Source: Chersky-840 sp963810195
Lineage (GTDB): Bacteria > Actinomycetota > Acidimicrobiia > Acidimicrobiales > UBA8190
Length of the DNA stretch: 64,000 nt
Direction of reading: 5' to 3'
Assembly (NCBI GenBank): GCA_963810195.1
Contig: CAWEMO010000008.1
Span: forward strand, 1-64,000
Shown here: positions 50,387 through 58,491 of the stretch, in pieces
Numbering within the stretch: the first letter of the stretch is position 1
How the letters are laid out: each line of letters starts with the position of its first letter
Program-made: the position numbers and the translations under genes
Notes under the pieces: generated by a model
Database searches by the model: none
Told to the model about the DNA's origin: nothing
What the model saw: only the letters and a program-made list of their open reading frames with translations

Positions 50387-51679
50387 TCAGGTGCCGGGTG
50401 TCCCCGGCAATGGCGGCACGAGAGCGGTGCTGGTCGGATCGAAGCACAGGTACACCTCATGGGTGCCTGGAACGACCTCCGGCACGAACTGGCCGTTCAC
50501 TACGTGGACTCCCGTCCCGCAGTATGGCGGCTTGCCTGACTTTGCCGTGGAGTGTGCAGTTGTCCAGTTCACGGGCGACACCAACCCGCCTCCGGTGAAG
50601 GCCGTCTCGGCATTGATGGCGGCCACCAACTTCTTCTGGGTCACGTCCCGGCCTACAGCCTTCAGGCCGGACACGAACAGGGCGGCCGAGATCCAGCCAT
50701 CCAGGGCCACCTCGTCGTAGGTGAACGAAGGCTGGTACTTGTGCATCTCCCGGATGTAGTTCTCCATTCCGGGGTACACACCGGGAAAGGCTTGAGCTGC
50801 CTCGAAGGGCACGTGCTGGAGCCCGAAGTAGACGCCGTTCATGATCGACCCGTACTGCTGCAAGGTGGTCCGGTCATACCCGTCCAGCCATAGCTGGTGC
50901 ATGGTGAGGCCGTTCTGGCTGATGGCACGGGCGAACGCCACGTTCCCGTTTACGTCGAGGCACGACAGTAGAAAGTCCACGTTGTGCGCTTTCATGTGCA
51001 AGACGTCAGCGGTGGGGTCGGCGCCGTAAGCGAGGTTCAGGTCGCTGAACGAGACGTCCAGGCCGAAGGCGCGCATACCCGTGAGTGCCGCCTGGCATGC
51101 GTCCGCCGACTGCGGGACGCCGTAGGCGATGATGGCGATCGACTTGGCTCCCAACTGCTGCGCGACATAGGCCTCCCCCGGCACGGCGGTGGCAAAGCTG
51201 AGGTCCGATCCGTAGGTCCCGAACAAGGTGGGCTTGTTCTCCCAGTCCGTCGAAACGACATAGCCGAAAGTCGGCATTCCCTGCTGGGCGAGGTAGCTCG
51301 CCCCCCCGAAGAAGGGTGTCCCCACCCCCACCACGGCGAAGACGTGGTCCTGTTCCACCAGTTCCTGGGCGTCGGTGAGGTTGACCGTCGGGCTCCCCTG
51401 GTCATCCTCTTGGTGGGTGAGCTTGAGCTTGCGCCCGGCGACCCCGCCCTCGGCGTTGATCATCGAGAAGTACGCCTCCACGCCGTTCACGACAGGGGCG
51501 AAGCCCGACGACAGCGGGCCGCTGACATTGGCGATGCTGCCCACGTCGATCTGGCTCGACGTGACCCCGGGGGCGCCCCCTCCGGCACTGTTCTTGATTA
51601 CGGAGTTCGAGCATCCGGCAACCCCGACGGTCAGAACGGCGACTGCAGCCGCGAGCTTCCCATGCCGACGGCGGGCCAT
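50387..51679 (-). CDS. branched-chain-amino-acid-type ABC substrate-binding lipoprotein
   Basis: 430 residues. Signal peptide with lipobox GVAGC (Cys about residue 23), then a periplasmic-binding fold type I: QIDVGSIANVSGPLSSGFAP, VNGVEAYFSMINAEGGVAGR, LKLTHQEDDQGSP, VVGVGTPFFGGASYLAQQG, and C-terminal YDEVALDGWISAALFVSGLK. This is the LivK/UrtA-like family. The usual permease and ATPase genes are absent here, so it is an orphan receptor or depends on a transporter elsewhere. Ligand not predictable. Confidence 0.9.
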   Translation of the reverse strand: MARRRHGKLAAAVAVLTVGVAGCSNSVIKNSAGGGAPGVTSSQIDVGSIANVSGPLSSGFAPVVNGVEAYFSMINAEGGVAGRKLKLTHQEDDQGSPTVNLTDAQELVEQDHVFAVVGVGTPFFGGASYLAQQGMPTFGYVVSTDWENKPTLFGTYGSDLSFATAVPGEAYVAQQLGAKSIAIIAYGVPQSADACQAALTGMRAFGLDVSFSDLNLAYGADPTADVLHMKAHNVDFLLSCLDVNGNVAFARAISQNGLTMHQLWLDGYDRTTLQQYGSIMNGVYFGLQHVPFEAAQAFPGVYPGMENYIREMHKYQPSFTYDEVALDGWISAALFVSGLKAVGRDVTQKKLVAAINAETAFTGGGLVSPVNWTTAHSTAKSGKPPYCGTGVHVVNGQFVPEVVPGTHEVYLCFDPTSTALVPPLPGTPGT

Positions 51680-51697
51680 CGATCCCCCTCTCGCCCG

Positions 51698-51955
51698 TCA
51701 GGCAGCCCTGCGGTGGGAGGAGCGAGCTGCCCGGCGAGATGCTGTCCGGCCAACATGCACGCACAGGGCCGCGCCAAGCCGGTCATGGACAACGCATAGT
51801 GACCCGTGGTTGTACACCGACAACAGGGTGGAGCAGCCCTCGTACTTACACACCCGGTCGCGGGGGTAGGCCTTCACCCGATGGTGCTCGGCACCGATGA
51901 TCGGCCCACCGATCGCCTCGTCGTCCAGTGGCTGCATCAACGTATGAGTCTTCAT
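51698..51955 (-). CDS. small zinc-knuckle protein
   Basis: 85 residues from ATG 51955. The core HHRVKAYPRDRVCKYEGC, STLLSVYNHGSLCVVHDR gives C-x4-C and C-x2-H, a zinc-binding layout with the 'T-x-L-S-x-Y-N' centre seen in short actinobacterial proteins. The last 20 residues are Arg/Ala-rich and disordered. It precedes the lipoprotein gene by 18 bp on the same strand. Function unknown. Confidence 0.62.
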   Translation of the reverse strand: MKTHTLMQPLDDEAIGGPIIGAEHHRVKAYPRDRVCKYEGCSTLLSVYNHGSLCVVHDRLGAALCVHVGRTASRRAARSSHRRAA

Positions 51956-52125
51956 AAGGGCAAGGTAGGATGGAGCCGCTCAGTCGCCCAGAGACCAAGG
52001 TCCCGATTGCTCAGTAGGGCGCCATCGTTGGAACGAACCTCTTCCGGGTGTCTCGCTGTGAGGGGCGGCGTCATCACCTGGAGCGAACTAGCGCCGGGCC
52101 AAGGATGTGTAGCTGCAGACAAAGG

Positions 52126-52287
52126 TCAAACGGCCCTGATGCCCGTGGCGAGAGGCGTGACTGTTTTCCACCTAGCCGGGATTGGCAAGGAAGTCGAGGG
52201 CGGAGCGGTCTTTGAGGGGGTTGCCTCGGTGCACGCGGCCAAGCCCACGCTGCACAGAATCGCGGCTCCCACGAATATTCGCCACAT
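52126..52287 (-). CDS. 53-residue lipoprotein, possibly truncated
   Basis: Found by direct translation. From ATG 52287: MWRIFVGAAILCSVGLAACT, EATPSKTAPPSTSLPIPARW, KTVTPLATGIRAV, stop at 52126. Lipobox L-A-A-C at residues 16-19 and a Thr/Pro linker are textbook. The phrase W-K-x-V-T-P-L-A-T-G-I-x-A-V is how larger lipoproteins with beta-propeller-like repeats begin, and weakly related sequence continues past the stop, so this may be a broken longer gene. Confidence 0.5.
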   Translation of the reverse strand: MWRIFVGAAILCSVGLAACTEATPSKTAPPSTSLPIPARWKTVTPLATGIRAV

Positions 52288-52376
52288 CGACAGACTTCGA
52301 CGCACAAGCCCGGTGATTGGTTCCCAAGTCGAGCAACACCAGGAGCCGCTAGTGCGTCAGACATAGGCTGCCGAGC

Positions 52377-52541
52377 GTGAACCAGCGCGACATTGGAGGC
52401 ATAGCCCTCGTAGCCGGGCTGATAGCGGCCGCCGTGGTCGTGTCCGAAGCCTGGGTGACTTTCGCCCTCTCCGCCGGAGCTGGGCTGTGCATCGGACTCG
52501 TGGTCTGGGACGTCTGGCGCGGCGCACGCGCCAGACGCTGA
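52377..52541 (+). CDS. 54-residue membrane peptide
   Basis: Found by direct translation from GTG 52377: two hydrophobic helices, IGGIALVAGLIAAAVVV and FALSAGAGLCIGLVVW, joined by a short polar turn (SEAWVT) and ended by a basic tail (RGARARR). Third-position GC is high and no stop interrupts it. Probably a small integral membrane protein, function unknown. It shares no transcript with the minus-strand genes around it. Confidence 0.5.
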   Translation: MNQRDIGGIALVAGLIAAAVVVSEAWVTFALSAGAGLCIGLVVWDVWRGARARR

Positions 52542-52593
52542 CCGGAACACCATTTTTCGGCCTATGCAACCCGTACTCTGAGACCAGATGCCC

Positions 52594-52732
52594 TCAGGTT
52601 GCGGGGTCCGAGGTCACGAAGGGCACATGCAGCGATTTGGCGGCCCTCTTCTTCACCTGCTCCCCTCGCCGTCCGTAGCGGGCCTGGTCCTGACATTGGC
52701 GTGACCGATGAAGGCCTGCACGACGCCAGAGC
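52594..52732 (-). pseudogene. decayed tyrosine-recombinase tail
   Basis: One frame reads GVVQAFIGHANVRTRP and the next reads RYGRRGEQVKKRAAKSLHVPF, which together match the intact order QRFVGHANVTTTARYDRRGE in the fragment at 53151. A frameshift separates the box-II His from the Tyr. Only the last 45 codons survive. Confidence 0.75.
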
Positions 52733-52744
52733 CCAACGGCTTGG

Positions 52745-53086
52745 TCAGGATGGCGCCGTAGGTGGTCGGTGGTGGGCGTGGGCGACCTCCGAGGCCTGAC
52801 CGAGGGCATGGAGGCCCTCTTCAATGGTCAGCAGCGGCGTGGTCTTGAAGGCGCGTACGTCGCCTCCGCTGCTGATGGCCACGGACCACGCTGCAGCCCC
52901 CCGGTTGTCGGGGAAGTCGACGACACCCACGAGGTCGTAGTCGCCGAAGCAGAAGAAGAGACTCTCGATGGTCCCGCCGAGGGCCTCGGCCGATGGCCGC
53001 ACCCGCTCAACCACGTTCTGCGGTTCACGGCTCATCGCAGCCCACGCCTCTGCCGTATAACCCACCTGCACGAGGTACTTCGACAT
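52745..53086 (-). CDS. GYD-domain protein
   Basis: 113 residues from ATG 53086, with GGGAGGTG just upstream. Family signature: MSKYLVQVGYTAEAWAAMSR, VERVRPSAEALGGTIESLFF, CFGDYDLVGVVDFPDNRGAA, VAISSGGDVRAFKTTPLLT. The G-D-Y-D motif names the family, a stand-alone dimeric alpha-beta barrel with unknown activity. It lies between two homologous recombinase tails, so it is likely cargo of a former element. Confidence 0.85.
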   Translation of the reverse strand: MSKYLVQVGYTAEAWAAMSREPQNVVERVRPSAEALGGTIESLFFCFGDYDLVGVVDFPDNRGAAAWSVAISSGGDVRAFKTTPLLTIEEGLHALGQASEVAHAHHRPPTAPS

Positions 53087-53150
53087 GGCACCTCCCTCAG
53101 TCCGTGCCGTACCAAGTGTAAGCCTTGCGGTAGGTGCAACGTCCGCTCGC

Positions 53151-53463
53151 TCAGGTTGCGGCCACCGGGGCTGCGAACGGTACGTGGAGCGACTTGGCCG
53201 CCTTCTTCTTTGCCTGCTCACCCCGTCGGTCGTATCTCGCCGTTGTCGTGACGTTGGCATGTCCCACAAAGCGCTGCACGACGCTGATGTCTACCCCAGC
53301 ATCGAGGAGATCCGATACGCACGACCGGCGCAGGTCATGGGGTGAGAACACCCGCACGTTGGCCTTGGCCTGGAACCCAATGAGGATCGGCGGCCCCATT
53401 CGAGTTCCGATGCTCTGCGAAATGACGGCCAGCGGAGCAGCCGACAGGGCATTCTTGTTGAAT
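53151..53463 (-). pseudogene. C-terminal half-domain of a tyrosine recombinase
   Basis: The open part reads FSPHDLRRSCVSDLLDAG, VDISVVQRFVGHANVTTTAR, YDRRGEQAKKKAAKSLHV: box II H-x-x-R, the H of GHAN and the nucleophile Tyr in ARYDRR are intact, but the first Arg and all N-terminal domains are missing. Homologous sequence extends to about 53463, where the next plus-strand gene starts. Confidence 0.82.
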
Positions 53464-53812
53464 GAGCGATGACTCGGTTAGTCCGGAGCAGCAGGAGCGG
53501 AACCGTCGGCTCTTCGGAAGCTCACCTGTCCCTGAGCCGGTTCCTGCGACAGGTGCTCAAGCGCCTGTACCGGGGACTTCAATCTCAGTCGAGGCACGCG
53601 CCACCTGTCTGGCAGTCCGATCCAGCCTTGCCGACCTCGCTCACCGACTCGACCAGCCCCCTCCTCGTTACCTCGCCTACTGTCCACCAATCCCCGCTGA
53701 CGATGATGTCGCCTGGACCTCGGCGACCCTAATGACCGGAATCCGACACGACCCAGACTTCCCGAGAATCGTCGACCACCAAGTCGACAATGACTGGCCC
53801 ACCGACGCGTGA
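53462..53812 (+). CDS. hypothetical protein
   Basis: 116 residues from ATG 53462. Acidic, Pro-rich start (SDDSVSPEQQERNRRLFGSS), then a helix (ATCLAVRSSLADLAHRLDQ) and PRYLAYCPPIPADDDVAWTS, DPDFPRIVDHQVDNDWPTDA. Normal codon use. No known domain seen. It begins where the recombinase remnant ends, and overlaps nothing on the opposite strand except that remnant. Confidence 0.5.
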   Translation: MSDDSVSPEQQERNRRLFGSSPVPEPVPATGAQAPVPGTSISVEARATCLAVRSSLADLAHRLDQPPPRYLAYCPPIPADDDVAWTSATLMTGIRHDPDFPRIVDHQVDNDWPTDA

Positions 53813-53851
53813 GCGATCCTGGACGGCCTGCCAGAAGCTAACTGTCGACAG

Positions 53852-54511
53852 TCAGACTGAGTTGCGATCCAGCACCCCCTTGACCGTCGAGGCATGCCAC
53901 TTGTCCCCGCCATGGGCTCTGCCGACCCCGTTCTCGTTCAGCCGATCGGCGATCTCCCGCAACGACTTACCTCCACGCCTCTCCCGGGAGATCCGCTTGG
54001 CAACGGCATTGTCCACTGCCACCGGTCGGCCCAACTTGACGCCCTCCCGCTTCTTCACTGCGAGAGCATCCTTGGTCCGCTGGCCTATGAGCCGTCTCTC
54101 GAACTGGGCGAACGTGGCCATGACGTTGGCGATCATCTCTCCGGAGGGCGTGGTGGTGTCGACTCCGAGGTCCAGGATCACCAGCGCCCATCCCTCTCGC
54201 CGTGCATCTTCCATGAGGGAGGCGAAGTCCAGAAGAGACCGAGAGAGGCGGTCGAGCTTGGCGACCACCAGGGCACCCGCAGTGCCGCCTCGAACGGCCT
54301 CCAGGGCCTTGGCCAATGCCGGGCGCCCTGACAGTGCCTTCCCGCTGGCCCCGGCGTCCTCGAAGACCTGGACCAGCTCCCAGCCCCGCCGCTCGCACTC
54401 GGCCTCGATGAGGGATCGCTGCGCCTTCAAACCGAGTCCGGAGGACGCCTGCTCGTCGGTCGAGACCCTCGCGTAGCCCACCACCTGCTGGGTCCTGGGC
54501 GGCTTCTTCAC
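53852..54511 (-). CDS. serine recombinase / resolvase
   Basis: 219 residues. Catalytic domain: VVGYARVSTDEQASSGLGL with the nucleophile Ser, then GALVVAKLDRLSRSLLDFAS with the conserved K-x-D-R-L-S-R, long E helix MIANVMATFAQFERRLIGQR. The C-terminal helix-turn-helix region (LREIADRLNENGVGRAHGG, WHASTVKGVLDR) is like small 'recombinase'-type resolvases. Length fits a Tn3-like or invertase-like enzyme. No transposase sits beside it. Start at ATG 54511. Confidence 0.92.
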   Translation of the reverse strand: MKKPPRTQQVVGYARVSTDEQASSGLGLKAQRSLIEAECERRGWELVQVFEDAGASGKALSGRPALAKALEAVRGGTAGALVVAKLDRLSRSLLDFASLMEDARREGWALVILDLGVDTTTPSGEMIANVMATFAQFERRLIGQRTKDALAVKKREGVKLGRPVAVDNAVAKRISRERRGGKSLREIADRLNENGVGRAHGGDKWHASTVKGVLDRNSV

Positions 54512-54578
54512 CCCTCAGAGCATATCCGGGGCGTACAGGAAACGGTCGTTTTCCGTACGCTGCCCCTTTCATGAACGG

Positions 54579-54794
54579 TCACCCGGTGTGGTCGCCCTCC
54601 TCAGGATCCCTTCCGAGGGCTTCATCCCACCCTGCCAGGGTGCCCTGGAGGCGCCGCAGGAGGGCAATGTCCCGCGGGGTTGAGACATCCAACTCCTCCG
54701 CCTCGATGGAGTCCAGGAGTCGCCGGAGGGATTCGGCGGCCTCGTGGATGGCTGCGTGAGACGGAGGACGGCGGGCGCGTGCCACGACCCCCAT
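54579..54794 (-). CDS. small helical protein, module copy C, intact
   Basis: 71 residues from ATG 54794: MGVVARARRPPSHAAIHEAA, ESLRRLLDSIEAEELDVSTP, RDIALLRRLQGTLAGWDEAL, GRDPEEGDHTG. Shared with copies A and B: E-A-A-x-x-L-R-R-x-x-(E/D)-(A/S)-(V/I)-E-x-x-E-L, then T-P-(Q/R)-D-(V/I)-A-(L/V). Two amphipathic helices joined by a short turn. It is divergent from the intact MhuD-like gene, with 72 bp between start codons, and probably shares its control region. Function unknown. Confidence 0.65.
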   Translation of the reverse strand: MGVVARARRPPSHAAIHEAAESLRRLLDSIEAEELDVSTPRDIALLRRLQGTLAGWDEALGRDPEEGDHTG

Positions 54795-54866
54795 CCTTGA
54801 CCGAGGCCGTAGGGAATAGGGGGAATGGGTGAAACCTGTCGAACTCTCGTGGGCGATGATGGGGCC

Positions 54867-55193
54867 ATGACCGTCATCCGCATCAACGCCATCACCGTGC
54901 CCGAGGGCGGGGGCGAGGAGCTGGCCCGCAGGTTCGCGGCCCGAGCTGGTGCCGTCGACAATGCAAACGGCTTCGAGGGCTTCGAGCTACTCCGCCCCAC
55001 CGACGACCGGCTCACCTGGCTCGTGGTGACCAGATGGCGCGACAAGGAGGCATTCGAGGCGTGGGTGGGCTCACCGGCCTTCGCCCACGGTCATCGGGGA
55101 GCGTCGGGTGAGGGTGCAAGTCGCCCTCCCGTGGGTACCCACAGCGAGCTTTGGTCTTATGACGTCGAGGTCGAAGTACCACGTCCGGGGTGA
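54867..55193 (+). CDS. MhuD-like heme-degrading monooxygenase (ABM family)
   Basis: 108 residues from ATG 54867. Compared from memory with M. tuberculosis MhuD: MTVIRINAITVPEGGGEELA places Asn at residue 7 as in MhuD; RRFAARAGAVDNANGFEGFE and LLRP match closely; VVTRWRDKEAFEAW places Trp at residue 66. His 74 and His 76 (FAHGHRG) lie around the position of the heme-ligand His 75. MhuD-type enzymes open heme to release iron. The heme role is inferred, since many ABM proteins do other chemistry. Broken copies lie at 35411 and 38892, with the same leader before the ATG. Confidence 0.78.
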   Translation: MTVIRINAITVPEGGGEELARRFAARAGAVDNANGFEGFELLRPTDDRLTWLVVTRWRDKEAFEAWVGSPAFAHGHRGASGEGASRPPVGTHSELWSYDVEVEVPRPG

Positions 55194-55257
55194 CGCGCCC
55201 TTCCGCGACGCAGGTTGAGAGCATGCTTGTCCACTAGGGAGCCAAGGAGGCAGCAGA

Positions 55258-55389
55258 TTGGGACCAACAATCCGAGTGCCAAACGACGTGGCCCAACGAC
55301 TGGCGGAGGAAACCAACCTCGTGGAGGCTGATCCGGTACTGCCGGACGCTGTCGACGAACCCGACGTCGGGGGACGGGCATCGCCCTGA
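55258..55389 (+). CDS. 43-residue ORF with strong ribosome-binding site
   Basis: AAGGAGG lies 7 nt before TTG 55258. Product: GPTIRVPNDVAQRLAEETNL, VEADPVLPDAVDEPDVGGRA, SP. The beginning (T-I-R-V-P-N-D-V-A-x-R-L-A-E-E) resembles the start of small antitoxin-like or ribbon-helix-helix proteins. It stops early, and another frame continues as ALIRVSRKLLTEAFYVLSAL, so this may be two remnants. Confidence 0.4.
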   Translation: MGPTIRVPNDVAQRLAEETNLVEADPVLPDAVDEPDVGGRASP

Positions 55390-56171
55390 TCCGGGTGTCA
55401 CGCAAGTTGCTCACCGAGGCGTTCTACGTCCTCAGTGCCCTTGAGGAGGAGCACCACAGTTGATCGCGAGATCGGTCAGATCGGCCGGGCGAGTCCGAGG
55501 TATCCCCGTGCGCGCCTGATGGCGCCGAATATTCGAGTGAGACAGCCCGGCTTTCGCATTTGACGTCGTGTGTCCCGATCGGGGCCGAATGGGTGGTTGC
55601 GAGACCAACTCCGTCGAGACTTCGCTCCTTCAACATGATGCGCCGGTCCTCGCCGGCGTCACGGTCGTTCGTCCTCGCGCGCTTCTACGCGCTCCGGGCG
55701 CTCCACCGTGACCCCGCCTGCGGACCGGCGCGAGCCTTCTACCAGGAGCTTCGCCCAACTGCACTATCTCTTGACACCGGCCCTTCTCATGGGCGGGGAT
55801 CCCGTTCGCATCATGTATCTATCTGACCCGGTCGCAACGTGCCGCTTGCGAGCGCCCGGAGCTTGGCCTGGGCGCCCGGTATAGCCGGCCCGTGAGCGAT
55901 TGCGAACGACTCACCGGCTCCCGACGTCGCCTGCGCCGCTGTGGCCGCCCGAAATGAGGCGGTGTGCCCATCGTGCGGAGAGCGTTTCCTACGAGTCGGT
56001 CCGTGTGGCCTCAATGACCCGGGCTATGCGTACTTCGGCATCGGGCACTGTGGCGGGGTGGTCATCGGCCTCTCGATTCCGCCGTCCACGATCTGACTGA
56101 GCCGAATGGCTCGAAGACGCGCCAACTCTGTCCCGGCTGAGCAGCTTCGGTATCTTCTAGACTCAAGGCGC
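55390..56171. other. 782-bp region with possible transposase scraps
   Basis: No intact gene. Two short translated pieces look like parts of an IS110-type transposase C-terminus: RVSRKLLTEAFYVLSALEE at about 55395-55460 and LARFYALRALHRDPACGPAR plus AFYQELR at about 55670-55755. Both are too short to be sure. The rest shows nothing on either strand. Confidence 0.35.
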
Positions 56172-56672
56172 GTGAAGACGATCCACGAGGAGTTTCACTA
56201 CGACCGCGCACCAGAAGAGCTGTTCGCGCTGATATCCAGTGGACCCTTCCAGCTTGAGATCATTTCCCATCTTGGAGGCAAGGACGCAGAGCTAGTAGAG
56301 CGGACAGTCGCCCCCGAGGGTGGCGTGAAAGTGGTGACCCGACAGCGCACTGGCGTCGAGCTACCCGGCTTCGCCAAGAGGCTGATCCCAGCCAGCACGA
56401 CTGTCACCCAGACCTACGTCTGGGAGCCCGCCCGCGAGGACGGTTCCCGCGAAGGGATATGGTCTGCCGATATCAAGGGCGCTCCGGTTTCGATGGGGGG
56501 ACCGACCGAACTGCGAGCGACTGGATCGGGCTCCGTACACGTTTTCAGCGGAGAGGTGAAGGCATCGGTCCCGGTAGTGGGAGGCAAGTTGGAGTCGTTC
56601 GCCCTCGACAGCCTGCGCCGTGACCTGACCCGCGCCGCGGAGTTCACCGCTAATCGACTTGCCGAAACCTAG
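56172..56672 (+). CDS. DUF2505 family protein
   Basis: 166 residues from GTG 56172; the open frame extends back to 56106, but family-like sequence begins here (VKTIHEEFHYDRAPEELFAL). Later parts are AELVERTVAPEGGVKVVTRQ, RLIPASTTVTQTYVWEP, GAPVSMGGPTELRATGSGSV, and a final helix LDSLRRDLTRAAEFTANRL. This is the DUF2505 layout, an SRPBCC-like lipid or ligand-binding fold found across actinobacteria. No neighbour gives a hint of function. Confidence 0.85.
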   Translation: MKTIHEEFHYDRAPEELFALISSGPFQLEIISHLGGKDAELVERTVAPEGGVKVVTRQRTGVELPGFAKRLIPASTTVTQTYVWEPAREDGSREGIWSADIKGAPVSMGGPTELRATGSGSVHVFSGEVKASVPVVGGKLESFALDSLRRDLTRAAEFTANRLAET

Positions 56673-56711
56673 CGACCACTAGCCTCGCCCCCGCCCGCCC
56701 AAGGGAGTCTG

Positions 56712-57329
56712 ATGAAAGTGCATCCGAAGCTACGTCAAGGATTCATCGGGATCGCGGTCGCCGTTCCCATCGCAACGCTCGTGGCGGCGTGCAGTTCCTC
56801 CCCCTCCGCGTCGTCCACGACGACGAGTGCGGCGACAACCACCAGCGCTGCGGCCTCGTCATCGTCGACATCACCGTCGTCGACATCACCGGCGTCGACA
56901 ACGACTGCCGCCAGCACCGCCAACTTCAACTCCTGTTCAGTGGTGACCCAAGCCGAAGCCGCCAGTGCCATCGGAACGTCTGTGACCCCGGGCGTCCTCG
57001 GCAACGCCACCGTCGAAGGCGGACTCGCCTGCGTCTTCTACGGGCCGTCGGCGCCCACACCCACCACCCCGAATGTGTCCCAGGCGGATTCCGTCCGGGT
57101 CGTCGTGGTCGAGGGCTCCGACGCCCTGACTTGGTACAACGACTACAAGTCCAAGGTCAGTGCCCAGACGATCAGTGGTTACGGCGATCAGGCGTACTAC
57201 GACGGCTATGCCTCGTTGAGCGTCCTCAAAGGCAACTATTACCTTCGGGTCGCCGTGGCTCCCGCCGGTGCGCCACCGTCACTGACCGATGAGGAGCAGC
57301 TCGCCAACGCCATCCTTCCGAAGTTGTAG
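56712..57329 (+). CDS. DUF3558-like lipoprotein
   Basis: 205 residues from ATG 56712, 39 bp after the DUF2505 gene. The lipobox is T-L-V-A-A-C (Cys at about 27), then a Ser/Thr linker (30-70). The globular part begins NFNSCSVVTQAEAASAIGTS and has CVFYGP, a Cys pair typical of DUF3558-type lipoproteins, then VVVVEGSDALTWYNDY, ISGYGDQAYYDGYASLSVLK, NYYLRVAVAP, LANAIL. Exported and anchored; the role is unknown. Confidence 0.82.
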   Translation: MKVHPKLRQGFIGIAVAVPIATLVAACSSSPSASSTTTSAATTTSAAASSSSTSPSSTSPASTTTAASTANFNSCSVVTQAEAASAIGTSVTPGVLGNATVEGGLACVFYGPSAPTPTTPNVSQADSVRVVVVEGSDALTWYNDYKSKVSAQTISGYGDQAYYDGYASLSVLKGNYYLRVAVAPAGAPPSLTDEEQLANAILPKL

Positions 57330-57451
57330 TCGGGGACGTCCGCGACTCAAGTGCGGTGTCCCCCGGGAGTTTCGGCCAGACTGTGTACTCCTTCGACCAT
57401 CAGGCTCCGGCCTAAACCAATGGACACCAATGCGCTGTACAACATAGGAAC

Positions 57452-57732
57452 ATGCGAGTGGAGATCCATGTCCGACCTCATCGACCACAGCGGTCGGTGG
57501 AGAATACGACGGCGTTCTCATCGTGCGTGTCATCGAGCCTGCCGACTCCGGACGAGCAACGGAGGCTGCCCTGCGTGCGGTCGCCAAGGCCGTCGCAGTG
57601 TCCCGCCGGTCGGTAAGCGTTGTTCGAGGTGCCACCAGTCGACGGAAACTCTTCGAAATCGAGGTTGGGCGGCAAGAAGCCCAATCGGTCACGGCTGCCT
57701 TGGAACAGTTACGCGGTCAGAGTGGCACGTGA
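57452..57732 (+). pseudogene. DUF167/YggU-family gene with frameshift
   Basis: ATG 57452 gives MRVEIHVRPH, the expected DUF167 start. The frame then shifts near 57486, and the family continues in another frame as VGGEYDGVLIVRVIEPADSG, ALRAVAKAVAVSRRSVSVV, GATSRRKLFEIEV to 57732. One indel restores the family. The C-terminal half alone is open from GTG 57523. Confidence 0.78.
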
Positions 57733-57889
57733 TCCTCCCTGGCTGCCTCGCGACTGTAAGGCTCGAAGCACTAGGGGTCCCGGATCGCATCCCAAATGGG
57801 CAGGGCAGCGATCCAATCGGCCTGATTGCTGATCGCCTTCTTTACAAATCCCCGTTCTTTCGCGAAGAGCCGCCTACGACGAACTGGTC

Positions 57890-58341
57890 TCAGTCCGGCC
57901 GCGGGTACTCCAGAACCATCGACCACATTCCCTGCCCGTGTGGCCCGACATGCACATGCCCGTTCGACGACGGTTCCACCATCACCCTCTCCGTCATCCC
58001 CGGCGGCAACGGGGGTCGGACATTCCCCTCGACACTGATGGCGTGGTGCTTGTGGATCCACGCTGCGAGGTCCGCCACGAACTCAGCGGCGATGGGGTTG
58101 TCCTGGACCATCGTGAAGTCTCCCATCACCGTCGTAGCCTTGGGCGCCTCCAATCCGAGCAGGAGTGCCTTCGCCTTATTGGCACGCAGGAACGCGTTGA
58201 CGTCGTCTTTGTGTGCGGTGGCACCTCGTCGTCGTGAACGAACGGTCGCAACACCTCGATCAGCAGTTCGAGATCCGCGTACAGCTCGCGCCGGTGATGC
58301 GCGATATCGAGCTTGAACTGCTCACCGGTGGCCGCGCGCAC
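57890..58341 (-). pseudogene. hypothetical gene with one frameshift
   Basis: ATG 58341 gives FKLDIAHHRRELYADLELLI, EVLRPFVHDDEVPPH; near 58213 one base is gained or lost. The next frame reads DDVNAFLRANKAKALLLGLE, APKATTVMGDFTMVQDNPIA, AEFVADLAAWIHKHHAI, and on to 57890. Together they make a normal protein of about 150 residues. Family not recognised. Confidence 0.65.
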
Positions 58342-58491
58342 GGTTCATCTCCGGTTGGAGTGTCCCGTGCCGACGGGGGAGGTGGGCAACGTGCCCGGGC
58401 AACTCTAAATGACGAACCGAGCATAGCGCCCAAACACCCCGCTTGTGTCGAGTTGCCGGGTGGGCGTCGACTGCCCCCCGGGGTCGGTGTG

